Below are positions 47,561 to 55,520 of a DNA stretch of 64,000 nucleotides, one piece after another (positions within the stretch are counted from its first letter, which is position 1; each line of letters opens with the position of its first letter). A model generated the notes under the pieces. The model saw only the letters and a program-made list of their open reading frames with translations, was not told the DNA's origin and made no database searches. A program made the position numbers and the translations under genes. Source of the stretch: Phycisphaeraceae bacterium (lineage in GTDB: Bacteria; Planctomycetota; Phycisphaerae; Phycisphaerales; UBA1924); NCBI GenBank assembly GCA_015200025.1, contig CP054186.1:3212643-3276642 (forward strand), given 5' to 3'.

Positions 47561-48631
47561 TCATCCCGCCCCCGCTCCCCCCCCCGCCGAGATCGTCAGC
47601 GGCACCCGCCCGTACGACGCCGCGTCGTACCCGTGCGGGCCCACCCGAAGCCGCTGCCGGCCGGGGTCCACCCCACGCGCCTGCATCATCCGCTTGAGCG
47701 TCACCGGCGGGTTGAACTCCACGTCCTCCTCCACGATCGTGACGTCCTCGAGCGTCGCGTCGTACCGCGCGACAAACGCCCGGCAGATCCCCGCCACCAG
47801 GTCCTCGGGCGCGCTCGCCCCCGCCGTCAGCAGCACCGCGTACCCCTCCCCGCGCGGCGCCGCGGGCAGCGGCAGCGGGTCGGGCAGCTCCGTCACGTCG
47901 TCCACCAGGATCGCCGGCGTCCCCACGTTCACCGCGATCTCCGTCAGCCTCACGCTGTTGCTGCTGGTGCGGCTCCCCACCACGACCACCAGGTCGCACG
48001 CGGGCGCCAACCGCCTCACCGCCGCCTGGCGGTTGGTCGTCGCGTAGCAGATGTCGTCGCTGGGGGGGGCCTTGATGCGGGGGAACGCCGCCTTGAGCGC
48101 ATCGATGATCACCCCCGCGTCGTCCGTCGAGAGCGTCGTCTGCGTGAGGTAGACCAGCCTCGCCGGGTCGCGGATCGAAAGGCCCGGGATGTCCGCCGGG
48201 CTCTCGACCACCTGCGTCTCGCCCGGCGCCTCCCCGCTCGTCCCGATCACCTCCTGGTGGTTCTTGTGCCCCACCAGCAGGATCTGGTACCCCTGCCTCG
48301 CGTACCGCACCGCCTCCGAGTGCACCTTGGTCACCAGCGGGCACGTCGCGTCGATCGCCGTCAGCCCGCGGGCCTTCGCCTCTTCACGCACCGCCGGCGA
48401 GACCCCGTGCGCGCTGAAGATCACGATCCGCCCGCGGGGGATCTGGTCGATCCGGTCCACGAACACCGCCCCGCGGCCCTTGAGCCGGTCCACCACGTGC
48501 GTGTTGTGCACGATCTCGTGGTACACGTAGATCGGGCGCTCCTCGATGATGTCCAGCGCGCGGTCCACCACGTCGATCGCCATCCGAACGCCCGCGCAGA
48601 AACCCCTCGGGTTGACCAGGATCACTCGCAC
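47561..48631 (-). CDS. ispH: 4-hydroxy-3-methylbut-2-enyl diphosphate reductase
   Basis: Last enzyme of the MEP isoprenoid pathway, an Fe-S protein making IPP and DMAPP (356 aa). The three cluster cysteines are in NPRGFCAGVRMAID (residue 12), IDATCPLVTKVH and DDICYATTNRQ. Conserved HNTHVVDRLKGRGAVFVD, FSAHGVSP, VGHKNHQEVIGT and GSRTSSNSVRL are all present. A C-terminal extension of about 40 residues beyond EDVEFNPP is not part of the standard core. GTG 48631 has a TAGGAT box 5 bases upstream; the longer open frame reads into the divergent gene. The product IPP/DMAPP also feeds MiaA. Confidence 0.93.
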   Translation of the reverse strand: MRVILVNPRGFCAGVRMAIDVVDRALDIIEERPIYVYHEIVHNTHVVDRLKGRGAVFVDRIDQIPRGRIVIFSAHGVSPAVREEAKARGLTAIDATCPLVTKVHSEAVRYARQGYQILLVGHKNHQEVIGTSGEAPGETQVVESPADIPGLSIRDPARLVYLTQTTLSTDDAGVIIDALKAAFPRIKAPPSDDICYATTNRQAAVRRLAPACDLVVVVGSRTSSNSVRLTEIAVNVGTPAILVDDVTELPDPLPLPAAPRGEGYAVLLTAGASAPEDLVAGICRAFVARYDATLEDVTIVEEDVEFNPPVTLKRMMQARGVDPGRQRLRVGPHGYDAASYGRVPLTISAGGGAGAG

Positions 48632-48636
48632 CTCGA

Positions 48637-48642
48637 ATCCTA
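48637..48642 (-). promoter_or_regulatory. -10 box for ispH
   Basis: TAGGAT on the minus strand, 5 bases before GTG 48631. It lies only 14 bases from the divergent box at 48657-48662, so the two promoters must compete for polymerase. Confidence 0.55.
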
Positions 48643-48656
48643 GCGGGCCGGACGCG

Positions 48657-48662
48657 TACCCT
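48657..48662 (+). promoter_or_regulatory. -10 box for the EEP-family gene
   Basis: TACCCT with a 6-base gap to ATG 48669. Confidence 0.5.
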
Positions 48663-48668
48663 CGCCCT

Positions 48669-49832
48669 ATGAGCAGCACCGGCCTCTTAGGAAACCATCT
48701 CATCAAGGCCGCCGTCGGCCTCGTCGCCGTCGCCGCGGGCACCGCCTACGTCCTCTTCGTCCAACCCCCCGCCCCCGCCCCCGCCGCGGCGCCGTCGGGA
48801 ACCGCGACCACCCCCGAGGTCGCCGCCGCCCACGCCGCCACCGTCGCCGCCCGTTCCCGCACCGCCCCGCCCGCCGGGGTGGTCGAGTTCGGGGTCCACG
48901 AGCCCAAGCCCAGGACCCCGGGGACCTTCCGCCTGGCCACCTACAACGTCGAGAACCTCTTCGACGACGCCGACGACCCGGCCCTCGACGACCGCTACGA
49001 GAACGACCCCGGGACCAAGCCCGACGCTCACTGCCGCGCCGCCGCCGAGGTGATCCGCCGCGTCGACGCCGACGTGTGGGCGTTCCAGGAGGTCGAGTCC
49101 GAGGCCGCCATCCGCTGGTTCCTCGACCGCTACGTCAAGGACCCGACGCTCAAGTACATCACCTCGATCGACGCGGGCGACAGGCGGGGCATCGAGCAAT
49201 CCGTCGTCAGCCGGTTCCCGATCACCGCGGCCAAGAACCACCCGGGGATCACGCTCGAGGGCGTCCACCCCGCCGAGGCCGCCGGGCGTTCCATCCCGCA
49301 GGCCGGGCAGCCCCTGGTGCTCCACCGCTCCCCGCTGAAGGTCAGCATCACCGTCCCGGCGGGCACGGGCGGGGCCGTCCGCGACTACGGGATGACCCTG
49401 TTCGTCGTCCATCACAAGGCCGGGCGTGAGTACGACTACTGGCGTCAGGCCGAGGCCGCGATAGTCCTCTCGTGGGTGCAGGACCTCGAACGCGAGAGCC
49501 CCGGGCGCAACATCGTGATCCTGGGCGACTTCAACGCCCGGACCGACGAGCCGAGTTTCAGGACCTACACCAACGCCGGGCTCCTCGATGTGTTCGGCGA
49601 CGTGCCCCGGGGCGAGCCCCAATGGCAGACCCACGCCAGCAACCGCATCATCGACCACATCCTCGTCAACAAGGCCATGCGGGGCGAGGTCGTGACCGAC
49701 AGCCGCTTCGTCCTGGGCACCCCCGTCCGCCCCCGCGGGTCGGACTGGAACACCACCCCGGCCCCCGAGGGCTACGCCAGCGACCACTTCCCGGTTGTGG
49801 TGGATATCAGACCGATCGACGCCGCCGACTGA
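48669..49832 (+). CDS. endonuclease/exonuclease/phosphatase-family protein, membrane-anchored or exported
   Basis: 387 aa. An N-terminal hydrophobic helix (IKAAVGLVAVAAGTAYVLFV, residues 12-31) is followed by a Pro/Ala linker and an EEP domain. Active-site segments are RLATYNVENLFDD, VWAFQEVESEAAIRWFL with the metal Glu, TLFVVHHKAG, VILGDFNARTDEPSF with the Asp/Asn pair, RIIDHILVNK and YASDHFPVVVDI with the catalytic Asp-His. All catalytic residues of the fold are present. The substrate could be extracellular DNA, a phosphoester or a lipid head group; the helix points to the cell envelope. It is divergent to ispH. Confidence 0.87.
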   Translation: MSSTGLLGNHLIKAAVGLVAVAAGTAYVLFVQPPAPAPAAAPSGTATTPEVAAAHAATVAARSRTAPPAGVVEFGVHEPKPRTPGTFRLATYNVENLFDDADDPALDDRYENDPGTKPDAHCRAAAEVIRRVDADVWAFQEVESEAAIRWFLDRYVKDPTLKYITSIDAGDRRGIEQSVVSRFPITAAKNHPGITLEGVHPAEAAGRSIPQAGQPLVLHRSPLKVSITVPAGTGGAVRDYGMTLFVVHHKAGREYDYWRQAEAAIVLSWVQDLERESPGRNIVILGDFNARTDEPSFRTYTNAGLLDVFGDVPRGEPQWQTHASNRIIDHILVNKAMRGEVVTDSRFVLGTPVRPRGSDWNTTPAPEGYASDHFPVVVDIRPIDAAD

Positions 49833-49969
49833 CCCGGAACCCGCCCCGGGCCGGCCACGGTGAGAGCCGCCCACCCGGTCCCGGGCCTTCGTTCTCTCCG
49901 TGGGCGACGAATTCGCGTTCAGATCCTGTGAAGAACACCCGCCCGGTGGCGTGCCCCGGACCCTTCCGC

Positions 49970-49975
49970 TAGACT
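49970..49975 (+). promoter_or_regulatory. probable -10 box upstream of the first prepilin-like gene
   Basis: TAGACT about 90 bases before ATG 50066. The gap 49833-50065 shows no gene and would be mostly 5' leader. Confidence 0.35.
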
Positions 49976-50065
49976 TCACCGCGGAAATCCGAGGCCGGCA
50001 CGTCTGGGCCATTCGGGTTCCGATCGGCGTACGAACTGTTCAACGATCCGGAACAAGGGGCATTG

Positions 50066-51184
50066 ATGAACCGGGCATTCCGAACTCGGCGCGGCGGTGG
50101 GTTCACCCTGATCGAACTCCTCGTCGTCATCGCCATCATCTCGCTGCTGATCAGCCTGCTGCTGCCCTCCCTCGGGAAGGTCCGCGAGGTCGCCCGCCAG
50201 ACGGTCTGCGCGAGCACCCTCCGCTCCAACGCGCAGATGATCATCGCCTACACGGGCGATGCCAAGGGGCTCTTGCCGGGGTCCCCCAACAGCTCGGGCC
50301 TCTCCCTCTGGCGCACCCGCCAATACAACGGCGTCGCGATCCAGATGTACGACTGGCTCGGCCCGGTCGCTTCCTCCTCGGGGTTGCGCGGCCCGGGCGA
50401 AGAAGCCAGCCAGGGCGGCGACGACGAACAGGCCCGCGCCCAGCGCTGGGACTGGTACCGCACCTTCAAGGGCTTCCAGTGCCCCTCCAACAACATCACC
50501 GCGGTCTACTGGGACGGCACCGCCCAGCCCGACCACCCCGTCTGGAAGTCCGGGCGCATGTTCTCGTACAACATGTCCACCCAGTTCACCTCCACCGAAC
50601 GAAACTCCGGCGGGCAGGGCGACGAGCCCCCGGGAACCGGCGACCGCCGCAACGCCGGCATCGACCGCAAGGGCTACACGCCCAACATCGACCGCATCGG
50701 GCAGTCCAGCCGGAAGGTCGTCCTCCACGAGGGGCACCGCTACGCGACCGCCCAGGTCGAGCCCGATTTCGACGCGGGCCTGCTCGCCGGGTTCGGGGGC
50801 GCCTTCGGGGACACCGGCCCCTGGTACGCCTCGGGCAACGACCGCAGCAAGTCGCTCGACCGCCACATGGCCCCGGGCGAGGCCGGCGGCAACCTCCCGC
50901 CCATCCTCGAGCAGTTCTTCCGCGACAAGCGACCCTACGCCTTCCGCCACGGCGCCAAGGGCGCGCAGCAGTCGGGCGTCCGCGCGGCGGCGTACCTGGG
51001 CAACCTCGCGTTCTTCGACGGGCACGTCGAACTCAAAGACGACCTCGAGGCCACCAACCCCGACTATTGGTTCCCCACCGGGACCATCCTCAACGCCAAC
51101 AACCGCCGCCTGACCACCTGGGAGGGCACCCGCGCCGCCTTCCCCCAGCAGACCGGCGCCAACGGGGCGTACAACGTCCCGTGA
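50066..51184 (+). CDS. prepilin-type (type II pseudopilin-like) protein, planctomycete type
   Basis: 372 aa. The class III signal is RRGGG followed by [18 protein letters not shown], so prepilin peptidase should cut after Gly. The N-terminal helix continues with [18 protein letters not shown]. The C-terminal region carries a planctomycete-type signature near the end, with HGAKG and [16 protein letters not shown] (the H-X9-DG-like motif). The inner part is variable and rich in Gly, Asp and Trp. These proteins are numerous in planctomycetes; their role is not settled. AAGGGG precedes the ATG, which follows a TTG codon. The small gene at 51210 follows after 25 bases and is probably co-transcribed. 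Confidence 0.88.
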   Translation: MNRAFRTRRGGGFTLIELLVVIAIISLLISLLLPSLGKVREVARQTVCASTLRSNAQMIIAYTGDAKGLLPGSPNSSGLSLWRTRQYNGVAIQMYDWLGPVASSSGLRGPGEEASQGGDDEQARAQRWDWYRTFKGFQCPSNNITAVYWDGTAQPDHPVWKSGRMFSYNMSTQFTSTERNSGGQGDEPPGTGDRRNAGIDRKGYTPNIDRIGQSSRKVVLHEGHRYATAQVEPDFDAGLLAGFGGAFGDTGPWYASGNDRSKSLDRHMAPGEAGGNLPPILEQFFRDKRPYAFRHGAKGAQQSGVRAAAYLGNLAFFDGHVELKDDLEATNPDYWFPTGTILNANNRRLTTWEGTRAAFPQQTGANGAYNVP

Positions 51185-51209
51185 CCGGACCCGCCCGGAG
51201 GACCACCCC

Positions 51210-51635
51210 ATGCCGGCGATGAACGACAAGCAGAAGACCGCCCTCGCCGCCGGCGCCGCGGTCCTCGCCGTGGGCGTGCTGGTGTACCTCGTGTGGGGCG
51301 CGGTGGCCAGGTCCGCCGCCGCACCGGACTCGACCTCGCGCGTCCGCACGATGATGTGCGCCGAGACGGGTGAGGTCATCGTGGACATGCGGATCGCCCA
51401 GGACGCCACGCCGCCCCTGGCCAACCCCAAGACCGGGCGCAAGACCCTGTACCCGCCCGAGACGTGCTTCTGGAACCGCGACGGGACGGCGAAAGTCACG
51501 CCGACCTACGTCTTGCTCAACACCCTGACGGGCAAGACCGGCAAGACCATGTGCCCCGACTGCGGTCGCGAGGTGGTCTTCCACAACCCGGCCCCGCCGA
51601 CGGACCTGCTGATCGAGGCCGGCAAGAAAAAATAA
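51210..51635 (+). CDS. small single-pass membrane protein with a CxxC motif
   Basis: 141 aa. A transmembrane helix near residues 11-32 (LAAGAAVLAVGVLVYLVW) is followed by an outer domain with MMCAETGEVIVDMRI, TLYPPETCFWNRDGT and a CPDCGREVVFHNP motif, giving four Cys that could bind metal. The tail is ADLL-like with three Lys. Family not recognised. It follows the prepilin-like gene, and proteins of this layout often accompany prepilins in planctomycetes (general impression, not checked). GGAGG lies 7 bases before the ATG; an ATG three codons later is an alternative. Confidence 0.75.
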   Translation: MPAMNDKQKTALAAGAAVLAVGVLVYLVWGAVARSAAAPDSTSRVRTMMCAETGEVIVDMRIAQDATPPLANPKTGRKTLYPPETCFWNRDGTAKVTPTYVLLNTLTGKTGKTMCPDCGREVVFHNPAPPTDLLIEAGKKK

Positions 51636-51845
51636 TCGGGCTGTCCCGCGTTCGTGCGGCGGTGGCACGCCGCGGATGTGCGCGCCGGGGGCGATCCGCG
51701 CCACGATGCCCCGGGATCGATCCGCGGGGTGCGGGTGGGGCCTCGGGTCCACCCCGCGACCGACGCCTCCGGCGGGCACGGCGGGGCCTTGGCGTGGATC
51801 CACGGGTCGCGCGCGCACCGACGCCGAAGCCCCGGCGCCTCGGCC

Positions 51846-51851
51846 TACGCT
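51846..51851 (+). promoter_or_regulatory. -10 box for the M20 peptidase gene
   Basis: TACGCT with a 6-base gap to ATG 51858. The 200 bases before it hold nothing recognisable. Confidence 0.6.
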
Positions 51852-51857
51852 GGGGCC

Positions 51858-53309
51858 ATGAGCACCGCCGCCGCCCTCGAACACCTCGCTCGCCGGTCCG
51901 ACGCCTCGATCCAACGGCTCGTCGACTGGCTCAAGATCCCCAGCATCTCGACGGACCCGGCGTACGGCGGGCACTGCCGGCGGGCGGCGGAGTGGGCGGC
52001 GGAGCAACTGAAGGAGTGCGGGCTGCGGGTTGAGATCTGCCCCACGGGCGACCCGGCCGCGCCGGGGGACCTTTCCAAGGGCGGCGGGCACCCGATCGTG
52101 CTGGCGCACTGCGACGGCGACCCGTCGTACACGGGCCCGCACGTGCTGTTCTACGGGCATTACGACGTGCAGCCGTGCGATCCGATGGAGCTGTGGGAGA
52201 GCCCGCCCTTTGAGCCGGTGATCCGCGACGCCAAGAAGGGCGAGGAAGGCGGCAAGAGGATCGTGGCGCGTGGCGCGGTGGACGACAAAGGGCAGGTGAT
52301 GACGTTCATCGAGGCCCTCCGCGCGTGGAAGGCGGCGACGGGCAAGCCCGCGGGCGGCGTGAAGTTCACCGTGCTGCTCGAGGGCGAGGAAGAGACGGGG
52401 AGCGTGAACCTCGAGACGTTCGTGCTGTCGCGGAAGAAGGAGCTGGGCAAGGCCGACGTGTGCCTGATCTCGGACACGGGGATGCTCGGGCGCGGGAAGC
52501 CCGCGATCACGTACGGCGTTCGCGGCCTGGCGTACACGGAGGTGACGCTGCACGCGAGCAATCAGGACCTGCACAGCGGGCTGTGGGGCGGGCGGTGCCC
52601 CAACCCGATCACGGAGTTGTCGCGGGTGCTGGCGCAGCTTCATGATAAGAAGCGTCGGGTGACGATCCCGGGGTTCTATGACGACGTGGTGCCGTTGACC
52701 ACGCGGGAGCGGGCGAACTGGAAGGCGCTCAAGTTCAACGCGAAGGCGGCGCTCAAGAAGATCGGGCTGCCCGCGGCGGCGGATATCGGCGAGGCGGGGT
52801 ACTCGGCGATGGAGCGCGAGTGGGGGAGGCCGACGGCGGAGATCAACGGGATCTGGGGCGGGTACACGGGGAAGGGCGCCAAGACGGTGATCCCGAGCCA
52901 CGCGTCGGCGAAGGTGTCGTTCCGGCTGGTGGCGGACCAGGATCCCCGGAAGATCACGAAGAAGTTCTTCGCGTGGTGCAAGGCGCACACGCCGCCGGGG
53001 TGCCGGTGGGCGTTGACGGACCACCACGGGGGCTTCGGCGTGACGACGCCGATCGACAGCGAGGCGATGCAGGCGGCGACGCGGGCGATCAAGAAGGCGA
53101 CGGGGAAGCTGCCGGCGCTGATCAAGAGCGGTGGGTCGATCCCCGTGGCGGGGATGCTGAAGGACACGCTGGGGATCGACACGATCTTCATGGGGTTCGG
53201 GCTGGACGACGATCGGGTGCACAGCCCGAACGAGAAGTTCGAGCTGGAGTGTTTCGAGATGGGGCAGAGGAGCCACGCCGCCCTGATCGGGGAGTTGCTG
53301 GGGTCCTGA
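51858..53309 (+). CDS. M20-family dipeptidase / metallopeptidase
   Basis: Cytosolic zinc aminoacyl-hydrolase (483 aa) of the M20 dipeptidase type, without a signal peptide. Metal ligands are visible: His and Asp in FYGHYDVQP, bridging Asp in ARGAVDDKGQ, catalytic Glu pair in LEGEEETGS, Asp in LISDTGML and His in RVHSPNEKF near the C-terminus. A lid (dimerisation) domain runs from about 215 to 365 with ASNQDLHSGLWGG. Subfamily members cleave dipeptides or N-acyl amino acids. ATG 51858 is supported by the TACGCT box; about 200 bases of upstream open frame carry no similarity. Confidence 0.92.
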   Translation: MSTAAALEHLARRSDASIQRLVDWLKIPSISTDPAYGGHCRRAAEWAAEQLKECGLRVEICPTGDPAAPGDLSKGGGHPIVLAHCDGDPSYTGPHVLFYGHYDVQPCDPMELWESPPFEPVIRDAKKGEEGGKRIVARGAVDDKGQVMTFIEALRAWKAATGKPAGGVKFTVLLEGEEETGSVNLETFVLSRKKELGKADVCLISDTGMLGRGKPAITYGVRGLAYTEVTLHASNQDLHSGLWGGRCPNPITELSRVLAQLHDKKRRVTIPGFYDDVVPLTTRERANWKALKFNAKAALKKIGLPAAADIGEAGYSAMEREWGRPTAEINGIWGGYTGKGAKTVIPSHASAKVSFRLVADQDPRKITKKFFAWCKAHTPPGCRWALTDHHGGFGVTTPIDSEAMQAATRAIKKATGKLPALIKSGGSIPVAGMLKDTLGIDTIFMGFGLDDDRVHSPNEKFELECFEMGQRSHAALIGELLGS

Positions 53310-53339
53310 GCGGGTTGGCGCTGAAATCGGGCCGCACGA

Positions 53340-53365
53340 TTCCCTTATGATGAATACATAAGGAA
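53340..53365. promoter_or_regulatory. A/T-rich inverted repeat upstream of the thioredoxin-fusion gene
   Basis: TTCCCTTATG (53340-53349), a 7-base loop ATGAATA and CATAAGGAA form a nearly perfect palindrome (one bulged C). It is strikingly A/T-rich for this genome. It lies 30 bases after the M20 stop and 48 bases before ATG 53413. It could be an operator with overlapping -10 elements or a terminator. Confidence 0.5.
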
Positions 53366-53412
53366 CGGCCGGCGGGCCGTGACGGACCACCCGGCCTCGA
53401 GGAGGGCTCCCC

Positions 53413-55494
53413 ATGATCCGGTGCGTGCTGACGGCGGCGTGCGTGGCGTGTGTGGTCGTCCCTGGTCCGGCGCCGGTCATGGCGCGGGCGTCGGGGTTCG
53501 CGGCGGCCCGGGCGGCGGCGGAAGATCCCGCGGTCGAGGCCGGCCGGAGGGCGATGGCCCGGGCGGCGGCGGCGCTTTCGTCGCTGAAGTCGCTCGACGC
53601 GGCGTACGAGGTCGAGGACGTTTTCGAGTTCGACGACGGGATGAACAGCGACGTGACCCGCACGGGCCGGCTCCGGTTCGAGCGGCCGGGGCGGGTGCGC
53701 GTCGACGGCGAGGACGCGGCGATCGTTGCCGACGGGTCGACGCTCCGGCTCGCCGTCGGCGGTGACGAGAAGGCGGTGGTCTCCGTGCCGACGCCGGCGG
53801 ACGCGGCCGGATGGGAGCGGTGGTTCTCTGAGCGGCACGAGCTCTACGCGATGGACCAGGTCCTGCTGCGGGTGCTGGTGGTCGATCCCCCGGCGCCGGG
53901 GGCGGCGCTCTTCGGCGGGGTCAAGGCGATCACCGGAAGCCGCGAGGAAGCCCGAGGGGGCAAGCCCGGGCTGCGGGTGAACGGGACGGCCCATCACGAT
54001 CCCTCGAACCCGGGCGAGGGCGAGGTCGGGTTCTCGGCGTGGTTCGACGCGGCGACGGGCCTCCCGGGCGAGTGGGTGCTCGACCGCACCGAGTTCATGA
54101 AAAAGGCACGCGAGGAGCGGGCGGCGATCGTCTTCGGCGAAGGGGATGAGCAGCCCCCGGCCGTGCTCAAGGCGGTCAAGGCCACGCGGATCGAGATCAA
54201 GGCGGTCGATGCTCCGATCGCGGCGGGGGCCTTCGCGGGCGAGTTCCCGGGATACGCGGCGAAGGACCGTTTCACGGATGTCTTCGCGGGGATGTTCGAT
54301 CAGCAGCGGGCGTTGATCGGGCGAGAGGCGCCGGACTTTCGGGCGAAGGACCTCGACGGTGTCGAATACTCGTTGAATGACCTGCGCGGGCGGGTGGTGG
54401 TGGTGGACTTCTGGGCGACGTGGTGCGCGCCGTGCGTGAAGGGGATGCCGGCGTTGCAGCGGCTGCAGGAGGAGTTCGCGGGCGAGGCGGTGACGGTGAT
54501 CGGGGCGAACATGGACAAGGGGGCGGCGCCCGAGAAACTGCGCGGGTGGCTTGAGAAGCGGTCGATCACGTTCCGCCAGGCGTTGGGGGCCGAGGGGTTC
54601 GCCGGGTCGTACGCGGTCAAGGGGATCCCGCACCTGGTGCTGATCGACGCGGAGGGGGTGGTGCGGGACGTGAAGATCGGGCTCAAGCCCGGCGAGGGCG
54701 AGGAGCTCAAGGCTAACGTCCGGAGGCTGCTCAAGGGGGAGGCGTTGGCCACGCCCGCCGGGACGCCGGAGACGGGCGTGACGAACCCGAGGGCGGAGGC
54801 CGAGCCCGCGGCCAACGAGGCGCTCGCGAGGCTGACGGCGGAGATCAACCCGGATCGGGTGCGTGAGGAGAAGGTCGGGGCGAGGGTTTCGGTGTACGAC
54901 CAGTGGCCCCGGATGCTGGACCTCGACGGCGACGGGCGGTCGGAGTTCGTGGCGGCCGAGCCCGACCGGATGCGGGTGATCTCGGCGGACGGGCGCGAGA
55001 CGCGGGCGGTGCGGCTCGAGGGTGTGAGGACGAACCAACCGATCAGCGTGTGGCACGCGGGCGAGGTCGGGGGCCGGACGCGGTTCGTGACGCTCACGGG
55101 GCGGTGGAACAACCAGGGGGCGATGCTCGACGCGACGGTCTGGTGCCACGCGGCGGACGGGGCGCTGGTGTGGAAGCACCCGCTGAGCGTGGACGAAAAG
55201 ACCGGGGCGAGGGTGCTCCTGACCTCGGGCGACCTCGACGGCGACGGGAAGGGCGAGGCGGTCGCGCTCGTCAACGCGTACACCACCGAACGCTTCGGGC
55301 GGGACAGTTGGATGCAGAAGGAGGCCGCGGCGATGCTGATGGTCTTCGGCGAGGATGGGTCGGTCCGTCATTCCAAGCGGATCGGGAAGTCGGCGACGGC
55401 CTTCTTCATCGCCCCCGCGGACGACCAAGGCCCGGCGGCGGCGGTCGTGCTGATCGACGGGCGCGTGCAGCGGTTCGTGCTCGGCGGGGGCTGA
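53413..55494 (+). CDS. secreted fusion: lipoprotein-carrier-like domain, TlpA-type thioredoxin, C-terminal beta region
   Basis: 693 aa with a signal peptide (residues 1-25). Residues 40-290 form a region like LolA/DUF2092 sensor folds (SLDAAYEVEDVFEFDDGMN, GRLRFERPGRVRVDG). Residues 298-440 are a TlpA/ResA-type thioredoxin: IGREAPDFRAKDLDGVEYSL, DFWATWCAPCVKGMPALQRL with CxxC, and GIPHLVLIDAEG with cis-Pro. The rest has two DLDGDGR/K repeats (LDLDGDGRSEFVAAE, SGDLDGDGKGEAVAL), like FG-GAP/VCBS beta-propeller blades. It is predicted to work in the periplasm, where DsbD could keep it reduced. GGAGGG lies 6 bases before the ATG. The function of the combination is unknown. Confidence 0.85.
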   Translation: MIRCVLTAACVACVVVPGPAPVMARASGFAAARAAAEDPAVEAGRRAMARAAAALSSLKSLDAAYEVEDVFEFDDGMNSDVTRTGRLRFERPGRVRVDGEDAAIVADGSTLRLAVGGDEKAVVSVPTPADAAGWERWFSERHELYAMDQVLLRVLVVDPPAPGAALFGGVKAITGSREEARGGKPGLRVNGTAHHDPSNPGEGEVGFSAWFDAATGLPGEWVLDRTEFMKKAREERAAIVFGEGDEQPPAVLKAVKATRIEIKAVDAPIAAGAFAGEFPGYAAKDRFTDVFAGMFDQQRALIGREAPDFRAKDLDGVEYSLNDLRGRVVVVDFWATWCAPCVKGMPALQRLQEEFAGEAVTVIGANMDKGAAPEKLRGWLEKRSITFRQALGAEGFAGSYAVKGIPHLVLIDAEGVVRDVKIGLKPGEGEELKANVRRLLKGEALATPAGTPETGVTNPRAEAEPAANEALARLTAEINPDRVREEKVGARVSVYDQWPRMLDLDGDGRSEFVAAEPDRMRVISADGRETRAVRLEGVRTNQPISVWHAGEVGGRTRFVTLTGRWNNQGAMLDATVWCHAADGALVWKHPLSVDEKTGARVLLTSGDLDGDGKGEAVALVNAYTTERFGRDSWMQKEAAAMLMVFGEDGSVRHSKRIGKSATAFFIAPADDQGPAAAVVLIDGRVQRFVLGGG

Positions 55495-55520
55495 CGGGAG
55501 GGGGTGGGCCGCGGGCCGGT

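Noticed and set aside
48546..48668. EEP-family protein starting 41 codons earlier
   Set aside because: The extension is antisense to ispH; ATG 48669 has a -10 box at the right distance and starts just before the membrane helix.
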